Positions 24,581 to 32,787 of a stretch of DNA of 64,000 nt are shown one piece after another. The DNA lies in the NCBI GenBank assembly GCA_046483585.1, contig JAWOCV010000117.1, forward strand, positions 1 through 64,000, in the 5' to 3' direction. Made by a program: the position numbers and the translations under genes. This stretch comes from Marinilabilia sp046483585 (GTDB lineage Bacteria > Bacteroidota > Bacteroidia > Bacteroidales > Marinilabiliaceae). Below the pieces are notes generated by a model that was given only the letters and a program-made list of their open reading frames with translations, did not search any database and was not told the DNA's origin. Numbering within the stretch: the first letter of the stretch is position 1; each line of letters begins with the position of its first letter.

Positions 24581-25075
24581 AGATATTAGTAGCTCAGTCG
24601 CAGAGTCAGTAGTAGCTGAAAGCTCTTAGCTCTTAGCTCTTAGCTGTTAGAAGCTCAGTCGCAGAGTCACGACATAACCAAAGAACCAACAAAATTAGTT
24701 AAACATCATATTTTAAATGACTTAGGGGTTTTGTTAGATAAAAGTATCCAAGCCGCGGGGAAGCTGGAAGCTCGAAGCTCGAAGCTGGAGAGAAAGGTTG
24801 CTGTCTTTTGCGACATAACCAAAGAACTAACAAAAATGTATATGATTGAAATTCGGTTGTTTACATGTTTTGTTAGATAAAAGTATCCAAGCCGCGGGGA
24901 AGCTGGAAGCTGTTAGCTGTTAGCTCTTAGCTCTTAGCTCAGTCGCAGAGTTAGTAGTAGCTGAAAGCTCGAAGCTGAAGAGAAAGGTTGCTCTCATTTG
25001 CGACATAACCAAAGAACCAACAAAAATGTATATGATTGAAATATGGTTGTTTACATATTTTGTTAGATAAAAGGA
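24581..25075 (+). repeat. Tandem non-coding repeat array built of AGCT heptads
   Basis: Two full units and flanking partial ones. Each full unit begins TTTTGTTAGATAAAAGTATC, then CAAGCCGCGGGG (24729 and 24868), contains AGCT repeated exactly every 7 bp, and ends CGACATAACCAAAGAAC(C/T)AACAAAA (starts 24670, 24811, 25001). AGCT positions are 24591, 24614, 24621, 24628, 24635, 24642, 24652; 24762, 24769, 24776, 24783; and 24901, 24908, 24915, 24922, 24929, 24936, 24959, 24966, 24973. The first and third clusters share a 23-bp jump (AGCTCAGTCGCAGAGTTAGT-like). TTTTGTTAG and CTAACAAAA form terminal inverted repeats of a unit. Near-identical 31-bp spacers follow units 2 and 3. No open reading frame crosses it. 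The rest of the 24503-25433 gap is AT-rich with repeat copies. Confidence 0.9.
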
Positions 25076-25111
25076 AATTTGTATATGTGATTTATTACTG
25101 AAAGCCTTAAT

Positions 25112-25159
25112 GTTAAACAGTTAAATTACAAGGTGTTACAAGATTTTAACGGACCATTA
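25112..25159 (+). repeat. Dispersed GTTAAAC...TTTAACGGAC repeat, copy 1
   Basis: GTTAAACAGTTAAATTACAA, then GGTGTTACAAGATTTTAACGG, recurs at 38319-38365 and inverted at 54255-54303, with a fragment at 4530-4553. Each has GTTAAAC at one end and TTTAACGGA at the other, forming a weak inverted pair. A TTATACGATTC.TCTTAC motif close by (25379-25397) is shared with the copies near 2611, 38271 and 54341. Confidence 0.7.
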
Positions 25160-25433
25160 CCATTAGGGGACTAAAGTTAACCGGGAAGTGGGTGAATGTG
25201 AATAAGAAGGTGTTTAAAAACTGTTGCAGAACGGCCGGTTTGTTATAAATTCCCTATTTTAGTGACACAAGAGAAGAATGAAGTATCTGCTGAATAGTCC
25301 GTTGAAATTTTGCAATAATCTTTGAGCCAGCTGTTTATGTTTAAAAGGTTCTTTGTGTCAAAGTACTTGTTTTTAGTGTTATACGATTCCTCTTACATCT
25401 GATTATCTGAAAATATATTGATCTGCTACTGAT

Positions 25434-26507
25434 ATGAGGTGTTGTTTTTTGTTGCTTGTTATATTCGTTCAGGGCCTGTTTCTAAGGGCTTCTGCCACCG
25501 GAGACGAGAATGGTCCTTTGCTTTATCTGAGTGGTCATTACTATGGTGGTGCGATTGAAGTGCATTCTTCCAAAATGGAGCACTTCAGAGGGGTACGCCC
25601 GGTGGGCGCCGGTGTTGATCTTTCCTGGAGATTCGTTTCCGAAAAAGCTTACTCCCTTCTCCAGTGCTATCCTTATATGGGGGCTTCCCTCAATTACTGG
25701 GACTTTGGACACAGTTCCCTGGGCCATGGTTTGTCGGCCCTGTACTATGTTGAGCCTGTTCTCTTCTCTCCGCTTAACACCGATATTTCTATAAAAGCCG
25801 GTCTGGGAGTGAGTTATCTTGATCATCCCTACGATGAAGAAACAAATCCTCAGAATTTGACTTACAGTACTTATTTTTCATTTCCTTTGATGATCGGAGT
25901 TTCTTTGACACATCCTCTCAATGAAACCTGGGCGTTACGTTTTTCCGGGATGTTTCAACATATTTCCAATGGCAGCATCAGTCAACCCAATCTTGGAATT
26001 AATTATACAACAGCTGGTATCGGTATACAAAGAAAACTTGATGCCAGACCGATTCCTGCTCCTCCGGAATTGGCACCTTTTGATTCCGAAAAGGGCATTC
26101 GGAGGGTTGAGTTATCTTTCATATCAGGTCTCAAAGAACCGCCCGAAGATCAGGGCAAAAATATGGTGATGTCATTATCGGGGGAGTATCTGCATCAGTT
26201 TGGCCGGATCAATGCATGGACGTTGGGGGGTATGTTCGAAGCTGATAACAGCCGGCCGGGAAATTCTTTTGAAGATCGATCGAGAGTAAGTTTGATGGCA
26301 GGTCACACACTTTTGCTGGGACGATTCTCTTTCGGCCAGAAAGCCGGGATTTACTTATGGCGGGGGCATCCAATGCCTGATTTCTGGTACCAGTATTATA
26401 CCCTCGATTTTGCTGCAACAAATGACCTGGGCGTTGGTGTAGGTTTGAAAGCTCACGGGAAAGTAGCCGAATTATTGAGTGTGCGGCTGTTGTACAACAT
26501 AGACTGA
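25434..26507 (+). CDS. PagL-like acyloxyacyl hydrolase family outer-membrane protein
   Basis: A signal peptide (about 1-21) precedes a beta-barrel pattern of alternating hydrophobic strands. The PagL signature FQHISNGSISQPNLGIN holds the catalytic His176 and Ser178 with Asn179. In Pseudomonas PagL a glutamate 14 residues after the His completes the site; here that position is Asn190, so lipid A 3-O-deacylase activity is not certain. At 357 residues it is about twice the size of PagL, the extra C-terminal half (about 205-357) looking like further barrel strands. It stands alone and converges with the methyltransferase gene, with 27 bp between stops. Confidence 0.78.
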   Translation: MRCCFLLLVIFVQGLFLRASATGDENGPLLYLSGHYYGGAIEVHSSKMEHFRGVRPVGAGVDLSWRFVSEKAYSLLQCYPYMGASLNYWDFGHSSLGHGLSALYYVEPVLFSPLNTDISIKAGLGVSYLDHPYDEETNPQNLTYSTYFSFPLMIGVSLTHPLNETWALRFSGMFQHISNGSISQPNLGINYTTAGIGIQRKLDARPIPAPPELAPFDSEKGIRRVELSFISGLKEPPEDQGKNMVMSLSGEYLHQFGRINAWTLGGMFEADNSRPGNSFEDRSRVSLMAGHTLLLGRFSFGQKAGIYLWRGHPMPDFWYQYYTLDFAATNDLGVGVGLKAHGKVAELLSVRLLYNID

Positions 26508-26534
26508 CCGGCGTGGTTTCTCTTTTGGGCAGTA

Positions 26535-28043
26535 TCAGGTGAAATGGATGAGTTTTTTAATTTTTCCCGGCTGAGCCCAGTTCATGGTGCCTTCCATTTT
26601 CAGGGACAAAAGATATTCTTCTATGGCCGGGTTTTGTAACTGCTTCAGGGCTTTCTCGGCCGCGGATCCGGATTGAAACGGGATGAAGGCTTGCAGGGAC
26701 TGGTTGGCTTGCCAGTGGCCTTCAATGAGCATGGGATTGAATGTTTTTTTTCCGTAAGCTTCCCAAACAATTTTATAAGGCGCATAATTGTAGGGCCCAA
26801 CACCGAGAAGTGCCCACCATCGCTCTCTTCGGAGCCATCCGTTGATGAGTGTTCCCTTCCGGTTGATCAGTTTTTCATATTGACTCAGGAGGTACCCTTT
26901 CAATGAAGGGTATGAATCGAGCTCCCCGGGGGTGAGTGGCCGTCCGTCAGAAGAATGGGGGATGAGCACCCAGGCTTCAGGTTTCAGGTGATTGTCTTTG
27001 AAGTTGGCAGATGTCAGCAACGGAAATACAAATTTCTCTGGCAATTCGATGTTTCCGTTAACGAGACAGGTATTTTCTGAGATTTTCTGACAGGATTTGA
27101 AAAAAAAGACATTGTTGGCTCCCGATGTGTTGATGCCTTGTCTGGGCAGGGCACTTTTGGGGAGCCTGATGGGCCGGAAATCCGACAATGGACTTCCGGT
27201 TATTTCTGTATAAACACTCAAAGGAGCTTCCCTTTTGTGCAAGGGGGCCGCCAGAAAATGTTCCCACTGATCTTTATTTAGTCTTACGTAGGTCATGGGA
27301 AAGACAGGTTCCCGGTCCCTTTGAAAATGGACCAGTCCGTATCGCGTGGAAACACTCAGGAAAACACCCTCTTTGTTGAAATCAAAAATCTTTTTGGGGG
27401 CATAGGATGTGTTCTTCACCCGGTAATTTCTGAATTGTTCGTTGGCACCGTCGTTCAGCAAAAGCGATAAAGGCATAAAAAACCAGGCCTCCCCGTTCCG
27501 CGCAAGAAAATCTTTGATGGTTTTTCGGATGACGAGTGCTGCAATGTCGATTCGAGATCTGCCCAGGAGAAGATCGCGAGCATTGCCGATAAGTCCGTAT
27601 TCGGCAAAAAGAAGTTTGGTTCTTTCCTTGTAACCGGGAGGGAGGTCTGTAAAATTTTGCCATGGCGGATTTCCGAAAAGCACATCAAACTTTTCCGGGG
27701 CGAGATCAAAGATGTCTTCATTGCGGAAACTCTCAGACATTTCCAGTCCATATTTTTCCCGGAAATTGCTCAGGGCATCTTTGTAATAACGACTATTCAG
27801 CTCATTGCCGAAGAGGTTATTAACGGGAAGTTCGTGTATAGCGTAACCCTTTTCCAGTCCGAAATCAATAAGCGCTTCCAGAAGATGACCGGTTCCCATT
27901 GTAGGATCGAATATGGAAGCTCCTTTCATCCATTTTTTAAAGAGGCCGGATTCGGAAATAGCAAATCCGGCCCATTCCTTTGGGGTAAAAACAGTCCCGA
28001 TTTTCAGGTTTTTGTCTGTGTCGGATGTGTTGGTTTTTACCAT
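26535..28043 (-). CDS. Orphan adenine-specific DNA methyltransferase (N6, NPPW type)
   Basis: SAM-dependent methyltransferase with motif I DPTMGTGHLLEA (46-57) and motif IV FGNPPW (123-128), which mark N6-adenine DNA methylation. The C-terminal 200 residues (RWWALLGVGPYNYAPYKIVWE, then NPMLIEGHW) resemble the TaqI-like specificity domain, so recognition and catalysis lie in one 502-residue chain. No restriction endonuclease or specificity subunit is nearby. It follows metH by 35 bp on the same strand with no terminator between. It could act in epigenetic control rather than restriction; the target site is unknown. Confidence 0.85.
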   Translation of the reverse strand: MVKTNTSDTDKNLKIGTVFTPKEWAGFAISESGLFKKWMKGASIFDPTMGTGHLLEALIDFGLEKGYAIHELPVNNLFGNELNSRYYKDALSNFREKYGLEMSESFRNEDIFDLAPEKFDVLFGNPPWQNFTDLPPGYKERTKLLFAEYGLIGNARDLLLGRSRIDIAALVIRKTIKDFLARNGEAWFFMPLSLLLNDGANEQFRNYRVKNTSYAPKKIFDFNKEGVFLSVSTRYGLVHFQRDREPVFPMTYVRLNKDQWEHFLAAPLHKREAPLSVYTEITGSPLSDFRPIRLPKSALPRQGINTSGANNVFFFKSCQKISENTCLVNGNIELPEKFVFPLLTSANFKDNHLKPEAWVLIPHSSDGRPLTPGELDSYPSLKGYLLSQYEKLINRKGTLINGWLRRERWWALLGVGPYNYAPYKIVWEAYGKKTFNPMLIEGHWQANQSLQAFIPFQSGSAAEKALKQLQNPAIEEYLLSLKMEGTMNWAQPGKIKKLIHFT

Positions 28044-28078
28044 AAAGGAACGGGCCGGAATTTACGACTCGGATTCTG

Positions 28079-31000
28079 TTATTGTTTATCGGCCAGATTG
28101 GTCGGAATCCATTTTTCCACTTCTTCGGGTGTCATCCCTTTCCTTTGGGCCAGATCTTCCACCTGGTCGCGCTTGATATTGCCGACTCCGAAATAGATGG
28201 CATCGGGGTGTGCCATATAAAGGCCGCTTACCGAAGCATTGGGGTACATGCTGAAATGTTCGGTAAGGGTGATCCCTGCATTTTTTTCGACCTCCATAAG
28301 ATCGAACAGAAGCCGTTTTTCGCTGTGGTCGGGACATGCCGGGTAGCCCAGAGCCGGCCGTATGCCGCGGTAGCGTTCGCGAACAAGATCGTCAAAATTG
28401 AATTCTTCATCGGGGTTGTATCCCCAGAATTCCCGGCGCACGCGGAAATGCATCAGCTCGGCGAAAGCCTCAGCCAGACGGTCCGCCAGTGATTTCAGTA
28501 GTATGGCACTGTAATCATCGTTGTCTTTTTCGTATTTTTCGATCCAGGGTTCGATCCCTTCTCCCGCGCTGACGGCAAAACCACCGATATAATCGGCAAT
28601 TCCCGAATCGGCCGGGGCCACAAAATCTGCCAGGGAGTAGTAATGGTTTTTACCCTGTTTCTTTTGTTGTTCGCGCATAAAATGGAAGGTGGATTGCACC
28701 TCATTGCGTTTTTCATCGGTATATACTTCGATGTCATCCCCTTTGCTGTTGGCCGGGAAAAGGCCGATGACAGCGTTGGCTTTCACCATCTCTTCGTCAC
28801 GCATGCGCTGAAGCATTTGTTGTGCATCTTTCCAGAGTTTAAGGGCTTCGTGCGCTTTTTCCTTTCCGGTTTCAGAGGTGAAGGTTTCCAGCCATTTTTC
28901 TTCGGAGGCTTTGTCGGTTACGTTTTCTATACCCCGGTAATTTCCTGAGAGTCGCCATGCCTGGAAAAAGAAGGTCCAGTCAATAAAGGGAATGATCTCA
29001 TCTATAGGGTATTCATGAAATGATTTGACACCGAGAAAGTTTGGTTGCCTGACAGGGGCTTTCTCCCAGTCGGTGTTCCATTTCTTTTCGCGGGCATCTT
29101 GGATGCTGAGGTACTCTTTTTTCTTTTTGTTCTGATTGGACTGTCTCAGGGCCTCGTATTCTTCACTGATGCTTTTAACATACCGGTCATGTTCTTTTTC
29201 CGAAAGAAGCGATCCGACCACCTGGGCACTCATGGACGCATCTTTCACATAGACCACAGGCGCATTGTAATGGGGATCGATCTTTACGGCGGTATGAACT
29301 TTTGAAGTGGTCGCTCCTCCGATAAGCAAAGGTTGTTTCATCTCCCGTTGGGCCATTTCTTTGGCCACATTGCTCATCTCTTCAAGTGAGGGGGTGATAA
29401 GTCCGCTCAGGCCAACAATATCTGCCTCCTGCTCCATGGCTTCATTGAGTATTTTTTCGGTGGGGACCATTACACCCAGGTCGACGACATCAAAATTGTT
29501 ACAGGAAAGAATGACACTTACAATGTTTTTCCCGATGTCGTGAACATCACCTTTGACAGTGGCCATCAGAATTTTTCCTTTTTTTGTCTCTTCGTTGCCG
29601 GCGGCTCGTTTTTCCTCTTCGATGTAGGGTTGAAGCCATGCCACGGCTTTTTTCATTACCCTGGCGGTTTTCACCACCTGAGGCAGGAACATTTTCCCGG
29701 CACCGAAGCGGTCGCCGACAATGTTCATTCCGTCCATCAGGGGCTGTTCAATGATGTCGAGGGCAAAATCGTATTTTTCACGGGCTTCGGTCAGGTCTTC
29801 TTCCAGGTAATCGGGAATGCCTTTGATGAGCGCATGGTGGAGGCGTTCTTCCAGAGACCACTCCCGCCATTCATCTTTCTTGGAAGCAGCTTGCCCGCCT
29901 TCCTCATCCTTGAATTGTTCTGCAGCATCCACCAGCCGTTCGGTGGCATCGGGTCTGCGGTTGAAGATCACATCTTCCACCAGCTCGAGCAAGTCGGCAG
30001 GGATCTCATCGTATATCTGCAGCATCCCGGGATTTACCAGTCCCATGTCCATGCCGGCCTGGATGGCATGGTAAAGGAATGCCGAGTTCATGGCTTCACG
30101 TACACGGTTGTTGCCACGGAATGAGAAGGAAAGGTTGCTGACTCCGCCGCTGACTTTGGCATGAGGCAGGTTTTCCTTGATCCATTTTGTTGTGTTTATG
30201 AAATCAACCGCGTAGTTGGCATGCTCTTCGATTCCCGTTCCAATGGCCAGAATATTGGGGTCGAAAATAATATCTTCAGGCGGCACATTTGCTTTTTGTG
30301 TGAGAAGATTATATGCCTTTTCGCAAATTTCGATGCGGCGCTCATAGGTGTCGGCCTGGCCTTTTTCATCAAAAGCCATGACCACCATGGCGCCTCCAAG
30401 CTCTCTTATCCGCCCGGCCTGTTCCAGGAATTTTTCTTCGCCTTCTTTCAGACTGATGGAGTTGACAACTGATTTACCCTGCAGACACTTGAGCCCGGCT
30501 TCGAGAACCTCGGGTTTTGATGAGTCTACCATTACCGGGAGGGAGGCGATATCGGGTTCGGAGGCCATCAGGTTCAGGAAAGAGACCATCTCTTTTTTCG
30601 CATCCAGCATGGCATCATCCATGTTGACGTCGATAATTTGTGCCCCGCCTTCTACCTGATCGCGGGCGACCGACAAGGCCTCTTCGTATTTTTCCTCCCG
30701 TATAAGCCGGACAAATTTGCGTGATCCGGCGACGTTGGTCCGTTCACCCACATTTACAAAATTGGTTGTTGCGTCCATGATCAAAGGATCGAGACCGCTT
30801 AGCCGGGTTTTGGGCTCGGGTTTTGCCGGGACGTGAGGCCGGGCGTCTTTGATGTATTCGCCGAAGGCCTTGATGTGTTCGGGGGTTGTTCCGCAGCACC
30901 CGCCAATGATGTTGACAAGCCCTTCGTTGAGGTATTTGAAAATCTGGGGGGCCATTTCGTCGGGGGTCTCATCGTACTCTCCAAACTGGTTGGGAAGTCC

Positions 31001-31819
31001 GGCATTGGGATAGGCGCTGATGAACCATGGCGCCTTTTCGCCCAGGTTCTTGACATAAGAGCGCAGGTCTTCGGCTCCGAAAGAACAGTTGAGCCCTAAG
31101 GAGAACAGCGGATAATGGGAAATGGAGATCAAAAATGCTTCGAGGGTTTGTCCCGAAAGGGTTCGTCCACTGGCATCAGCCACGGTGACAGAAACCATGA
31201 CGGGGAAATCTTCGAGACCTCGTTTTTTGAGCTCCTCTCCGATCCCATGAAGGGCTGCTTTAGCATTGAGAGTGTCAAATATGGTTTCCAGCAACAGCAT
31301 ATCGGCGCCGCCATCTATCAGTCCGGCAACCTGTTCGGCGTAAGTAGCGGACAGATCATCGAAAGTCACAGCCCTGTAGCCGGGGTTGTTAACGTCGGGA
31401 CTCAGCGATGCGGTTTTGTTGGTCGGACCCAGGGCACCTGCCACGAAACGTGGTTTTTCGGGGGAGGATATTTTTTTTGCCGCCCGGGAGGCGAGTTTTG
31501 CCGACTCAAAGTTCAGGTTGTAGACCTTGTCTTCCAGGGCATAATCGGCCTGGGAGATACGATTGGCACTAAATGTGTTGGTTTCTATGATATCGGCCCC
31601 GGCCTCTAAGTATTTTTCGTGAACGGTGGTAATGATATCGGGGCGCGTAAGGGAGAGGATCTCGTTGTTGCCTTTTTGTGGATGAGTATGGTTTTTGAAT
31701 TCACTTCCTCTAAAATCTTCCTCCGTAAGCGTGTATTGCTGTATGAGGCTTCCCATGGCGCCATCGAGCAGCAATACTCTTTCCTGTACAAGTTTTTTCA
31801 GTTGGTCTGTTTTACTCAT
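28079..31819 (-). CDS. metH: Cobalamin-dependent methionine synthase
   Basis: Transfers methyl from 5-methyltetrahydrofolate to homocysteine through cobalamin. Domains in order: homocysteine methyltransferase with zinc cysteines (LNCSFGAEDL and GGCCGTTPEHI), pterin-binding domain (NVGERTNVAGSRKF, VDSSKPEVLEAGL), cobalamin cap, cobalamin-binding domain with the lower-ligand motif DVHDIGKN and GGATTSKVHTA, and the C-terminal reactivation domain (RYRGIRPALGYPACPDH) that binds SAM. About 1246 residues is full length. I prefer the start MSKTDQ at 31819; an in-frame ATG six codons upstream (31837) is possible. The leader is about 200 nt with a stable hairpin. The DNA methyltransferase follows. Confidence 0.97.
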   Translation of the reverse strand: MSKTDQLKKLVQERVLLLDGAMGSLIQQYTLTEEDFRGSEFKNHTHPQKGNNEILSLTRPDIITTVHEKYLEAGADIIETNTFSANRISQADYALEDKVYNLNFESAKLASRAAKKISSPEKPRFVAGALGPTNKTASLSPDVNNPGYRAVTFDDLSATYAEQVAGLIDGGADMLLLETIFDTLNAKAALHGIGEELKKRGLEDFPVMVSVTVADASGRTLSGQTLEAFLISISHYPLFSLGLNCSFGAEDLRSYVKNLGEKAPWFISAYPNAGLPNQFGEYDETPDEMAPQIFKYLNEGLVNIIGGCCGTTPEHIKAFGEYIKDARPHVPAKPEPKTRLSGLDPLIMDATTNFVNVGERTNVAGSRKFVRLIREEKYEEALSVARDQVEGGAQIIDVNMDDAMLDAKKEMVSFLNLMASEPDIASLPVMVDSSKPEVLEAGLKCLQGKSVVNSISLKEGEEKFLEQAGRIRELGGAMVVMAFDEKGQADTYERRIEICEKAYNLLTQKANVPPEDIIFDPNILAIGTGIEEHANYAVDFINTTKWIKENLPHAKVSGGVSNLSFSFRGNNRVREAMNSAFLYHAIQAGMDMGLVNPGMLQIYDEIPADLLELVEDVIFNRRPDATERLVDAAEQFKDEEGGQAASKKDEWREWSLEERLHHALIKGIPDYLEEDLTEAREKYDFALDIIEQPLMDGMNIVGDRFGAGKMFLPQVVKTARVMKKAVAWLQPYIEEEKRAAGNEETKKGKILMATVKGDVHDIGKNIVSVILSCNNFDVVDLGVMVPTEKILNEAMEQEADIVGLSGLITPSLEEMSNVAKEMAQREMKQPLLIGGATTSKVHTAVKIDPHYNAPVVYVKDASMSAQVVGSLLSEKEHDRYVKSISEEYEALRQSNQNKKKKEYLSIQDAREKKWNTDWEKAPVRQPNFLGVKSFHEYPIDEIIPFIDWTFFFQAWRLSGNYRGIENVTDKASEEKWLETFTSETGKEKAHEALKLWKDAQQMLQRMRDEEMVKANAVIGLFPANSKGDDIEVYTDEKRNEVQSTFHFMREQQKKQGKNHYYSLADFVAPADSGIADYIGGFAVSAGEGIEPWIEKYEKDNDDYSAILLKSLADRLAEAFAELMHFRVRREFWGYNPDEEFNFDDLVRERYRGIRPALGYPACPDHSEKRLLFDLMEVEKNAGITLTEHFSMYPNASVSGLYMAHPDAIYFGVGNIKRDQVEDLAQRKGMTPEEVEKWIPTNLADKQ

Positions 31820-31852
31820 AGTGTTCCCTGATGTCATAATACTACAGTTTAG

Positions 31853-31876
31853 GCACCCGCTTCGTTTGGCAGGTGC
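31853..31876 (-). promoter_or_regulatory. Hairpin in the metH leader
   Basis: On the minus strand GCACCTGC and GCGGGTGC pair (8 bp, one G-U) around CAAACGAA, 34 nt before the preferred metH start. No T run follows, so it is not a simple terminator. It lacks the B12-box and S-box consensus, so no riboswitch class is assigned. Confidence 0.4.
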
Positions 31877-32022
31877 TTTGATTATTTAATTCCGGTTTGG
31901 GCAAAACGAGTTTCATAACCCCATTCCGGATGGTTAAAATTGCAAACAGTAATGTAATGGTTTAATACGGTTTTTGTTCACTGTGATTTTTGTTTCAAAG
32001 TGAAATGGCCGGATTTGAAGTG

Positions 32023-32030
32023 CAAAGGTA
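32023..32030 (-). promoter_or_regulatory. Putative -7 box for metH
   Basis: The minus strand reads TACCTTTGCA, matching TAnnTTTG (plus-strand CAAAGGTA). It would give a metH 5' leader of roughly 200 nt containing the hairpin at 31853-31876. No clear -33 TTG is seen. Confidence 0.4.
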
Positions 32031-32044
32031 AGAAAATATCAGGT

Positions 32045-32641
32045 TTATTCCCGGCCTCTGAGTTTATTCAGTTCATTAAGGTGTTGGCGCGCCATGGTTT
32101 TTTCCTTTTCAAGAGCCCTCTTTTTGTGGGCATCGAACTCTTTTTCGAGTTCTTCATGTCTTTCGCGCGTTTGCCGGGTAATTTGCTGACTTCGTTTGTA
32201 AAGCAGAAATACAAAAACAAGTCCGCCTGCCAGAATCAATACCGCCCCCCACATTATGGAGTTGTATTTGGATTTGGGCGTTTCCGATCCTAAGAATGAT
32301 ATGCTGTTTTTGGACGCCAGGGCCTGGTCAAGGTCTTCCTGAACTGTTTCCAGGTCCTGATTCAGGGTCTCTATTTCTTCCCTGAGCGAATCAATACGGA
32401 CTTCTCCTTCATCGATGCGTGACTGAAACTGGTCAAGTGAATCCAGAACGTTGGATTTTAACTTGTAGAGCCAGGTTGTGCGAACCACACGATATTCTTC
32501 ATAGGTGCTCGATTCTTCGATGATATAATCAAATTGCCCCGGCAGGGGCGCTTCTTCGAGTGTGGCATCCTGGCCAAAACTTGTTGAAGTAAAGCTTAGT
32601 ATGATTGCTGTCAGTACGATTCGGGGAAAAATGGTTTTCAT
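32045..32641 (-). CDS. Exported coiled-coil protein with one membrane helix, function unknown
   Basis: A signal peptide (1-23, ending TSTSFG, then Gln) precedes a short globular part (FDYIIEESSTYEEYRVVRTT), a coiled coil (about 62-112), one transmembrane helix (about 128-147, IMWGAVLILAGGLVFVFLLY) and a second charged coiled coil to the end. This pattern is found in small Bacteroidota proteins with the YxxYRVV block, whose database names are unreliable; I assign no function. It is flanked by the fumC terminator and metH, all on the minus strand. Confidence 0.75.
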   Translation of the reverse strand: MKTIFPRIVLTAIILSFTSTSFGQDATLEEAPLPGQFDYIIEESSTYEEYRVVRTTWLYKLKSNVLDSLDQFQSRIDEGEVRIDSLREEIETLNQDLETVQEDLDQALASKNSISFLGSETPKSKYNSIMWGAVLILAGGLVFVFLLYKRSQQITRQTRERHEELEKEFDAHKKRALEKEKTMARQHLNELNKLRGRE

Positions 32642-32726
32642 GGCCTTTATTTGTTTAAGTTCTCAAACGGTGAAGGAAATGGAAAATTGTGCAGGGTAGT
32701 GAATTTTTATATGTTCTTCCAAAGGT

Positions 32727-32760
32727 ACAAAAAAACCGTCCCTTTTGAAGAGACGGTTTA
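32727..32760 (-). terminator. Terminator of fumC
   Basis: AAACCGTC (32733-32740) pairs with GACGGTTT (32752-32759) and is followed on the minus strand by a T run (A29-A35 on the plus strand). It lies 28 bp past the fumC stop. Confidence 0.85.
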
Positions 32761-32787
32761 AAAATAAATTTGTTTTTTGGATTATAA

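Noticed and set aside
24581..25075. CRISPR array
   Set aside because: The repeats are internally repetitive heptads within palindromic units, and the spacers are nearly identical to each other. There are no constant-length repeats with unique spacers and no cas genes.
29540..30124. 194-codon frame opposite metH
   Set aside because: It is the antisense shadow of the cobalamin-binding and cap region of metH and has no family features.
31853..31876. Cobalamin or S-box riboswitch before metH
   Set aside because: Neither a B12 box (GCCACTG-type) nor the S-box core could be found around the hairpin.
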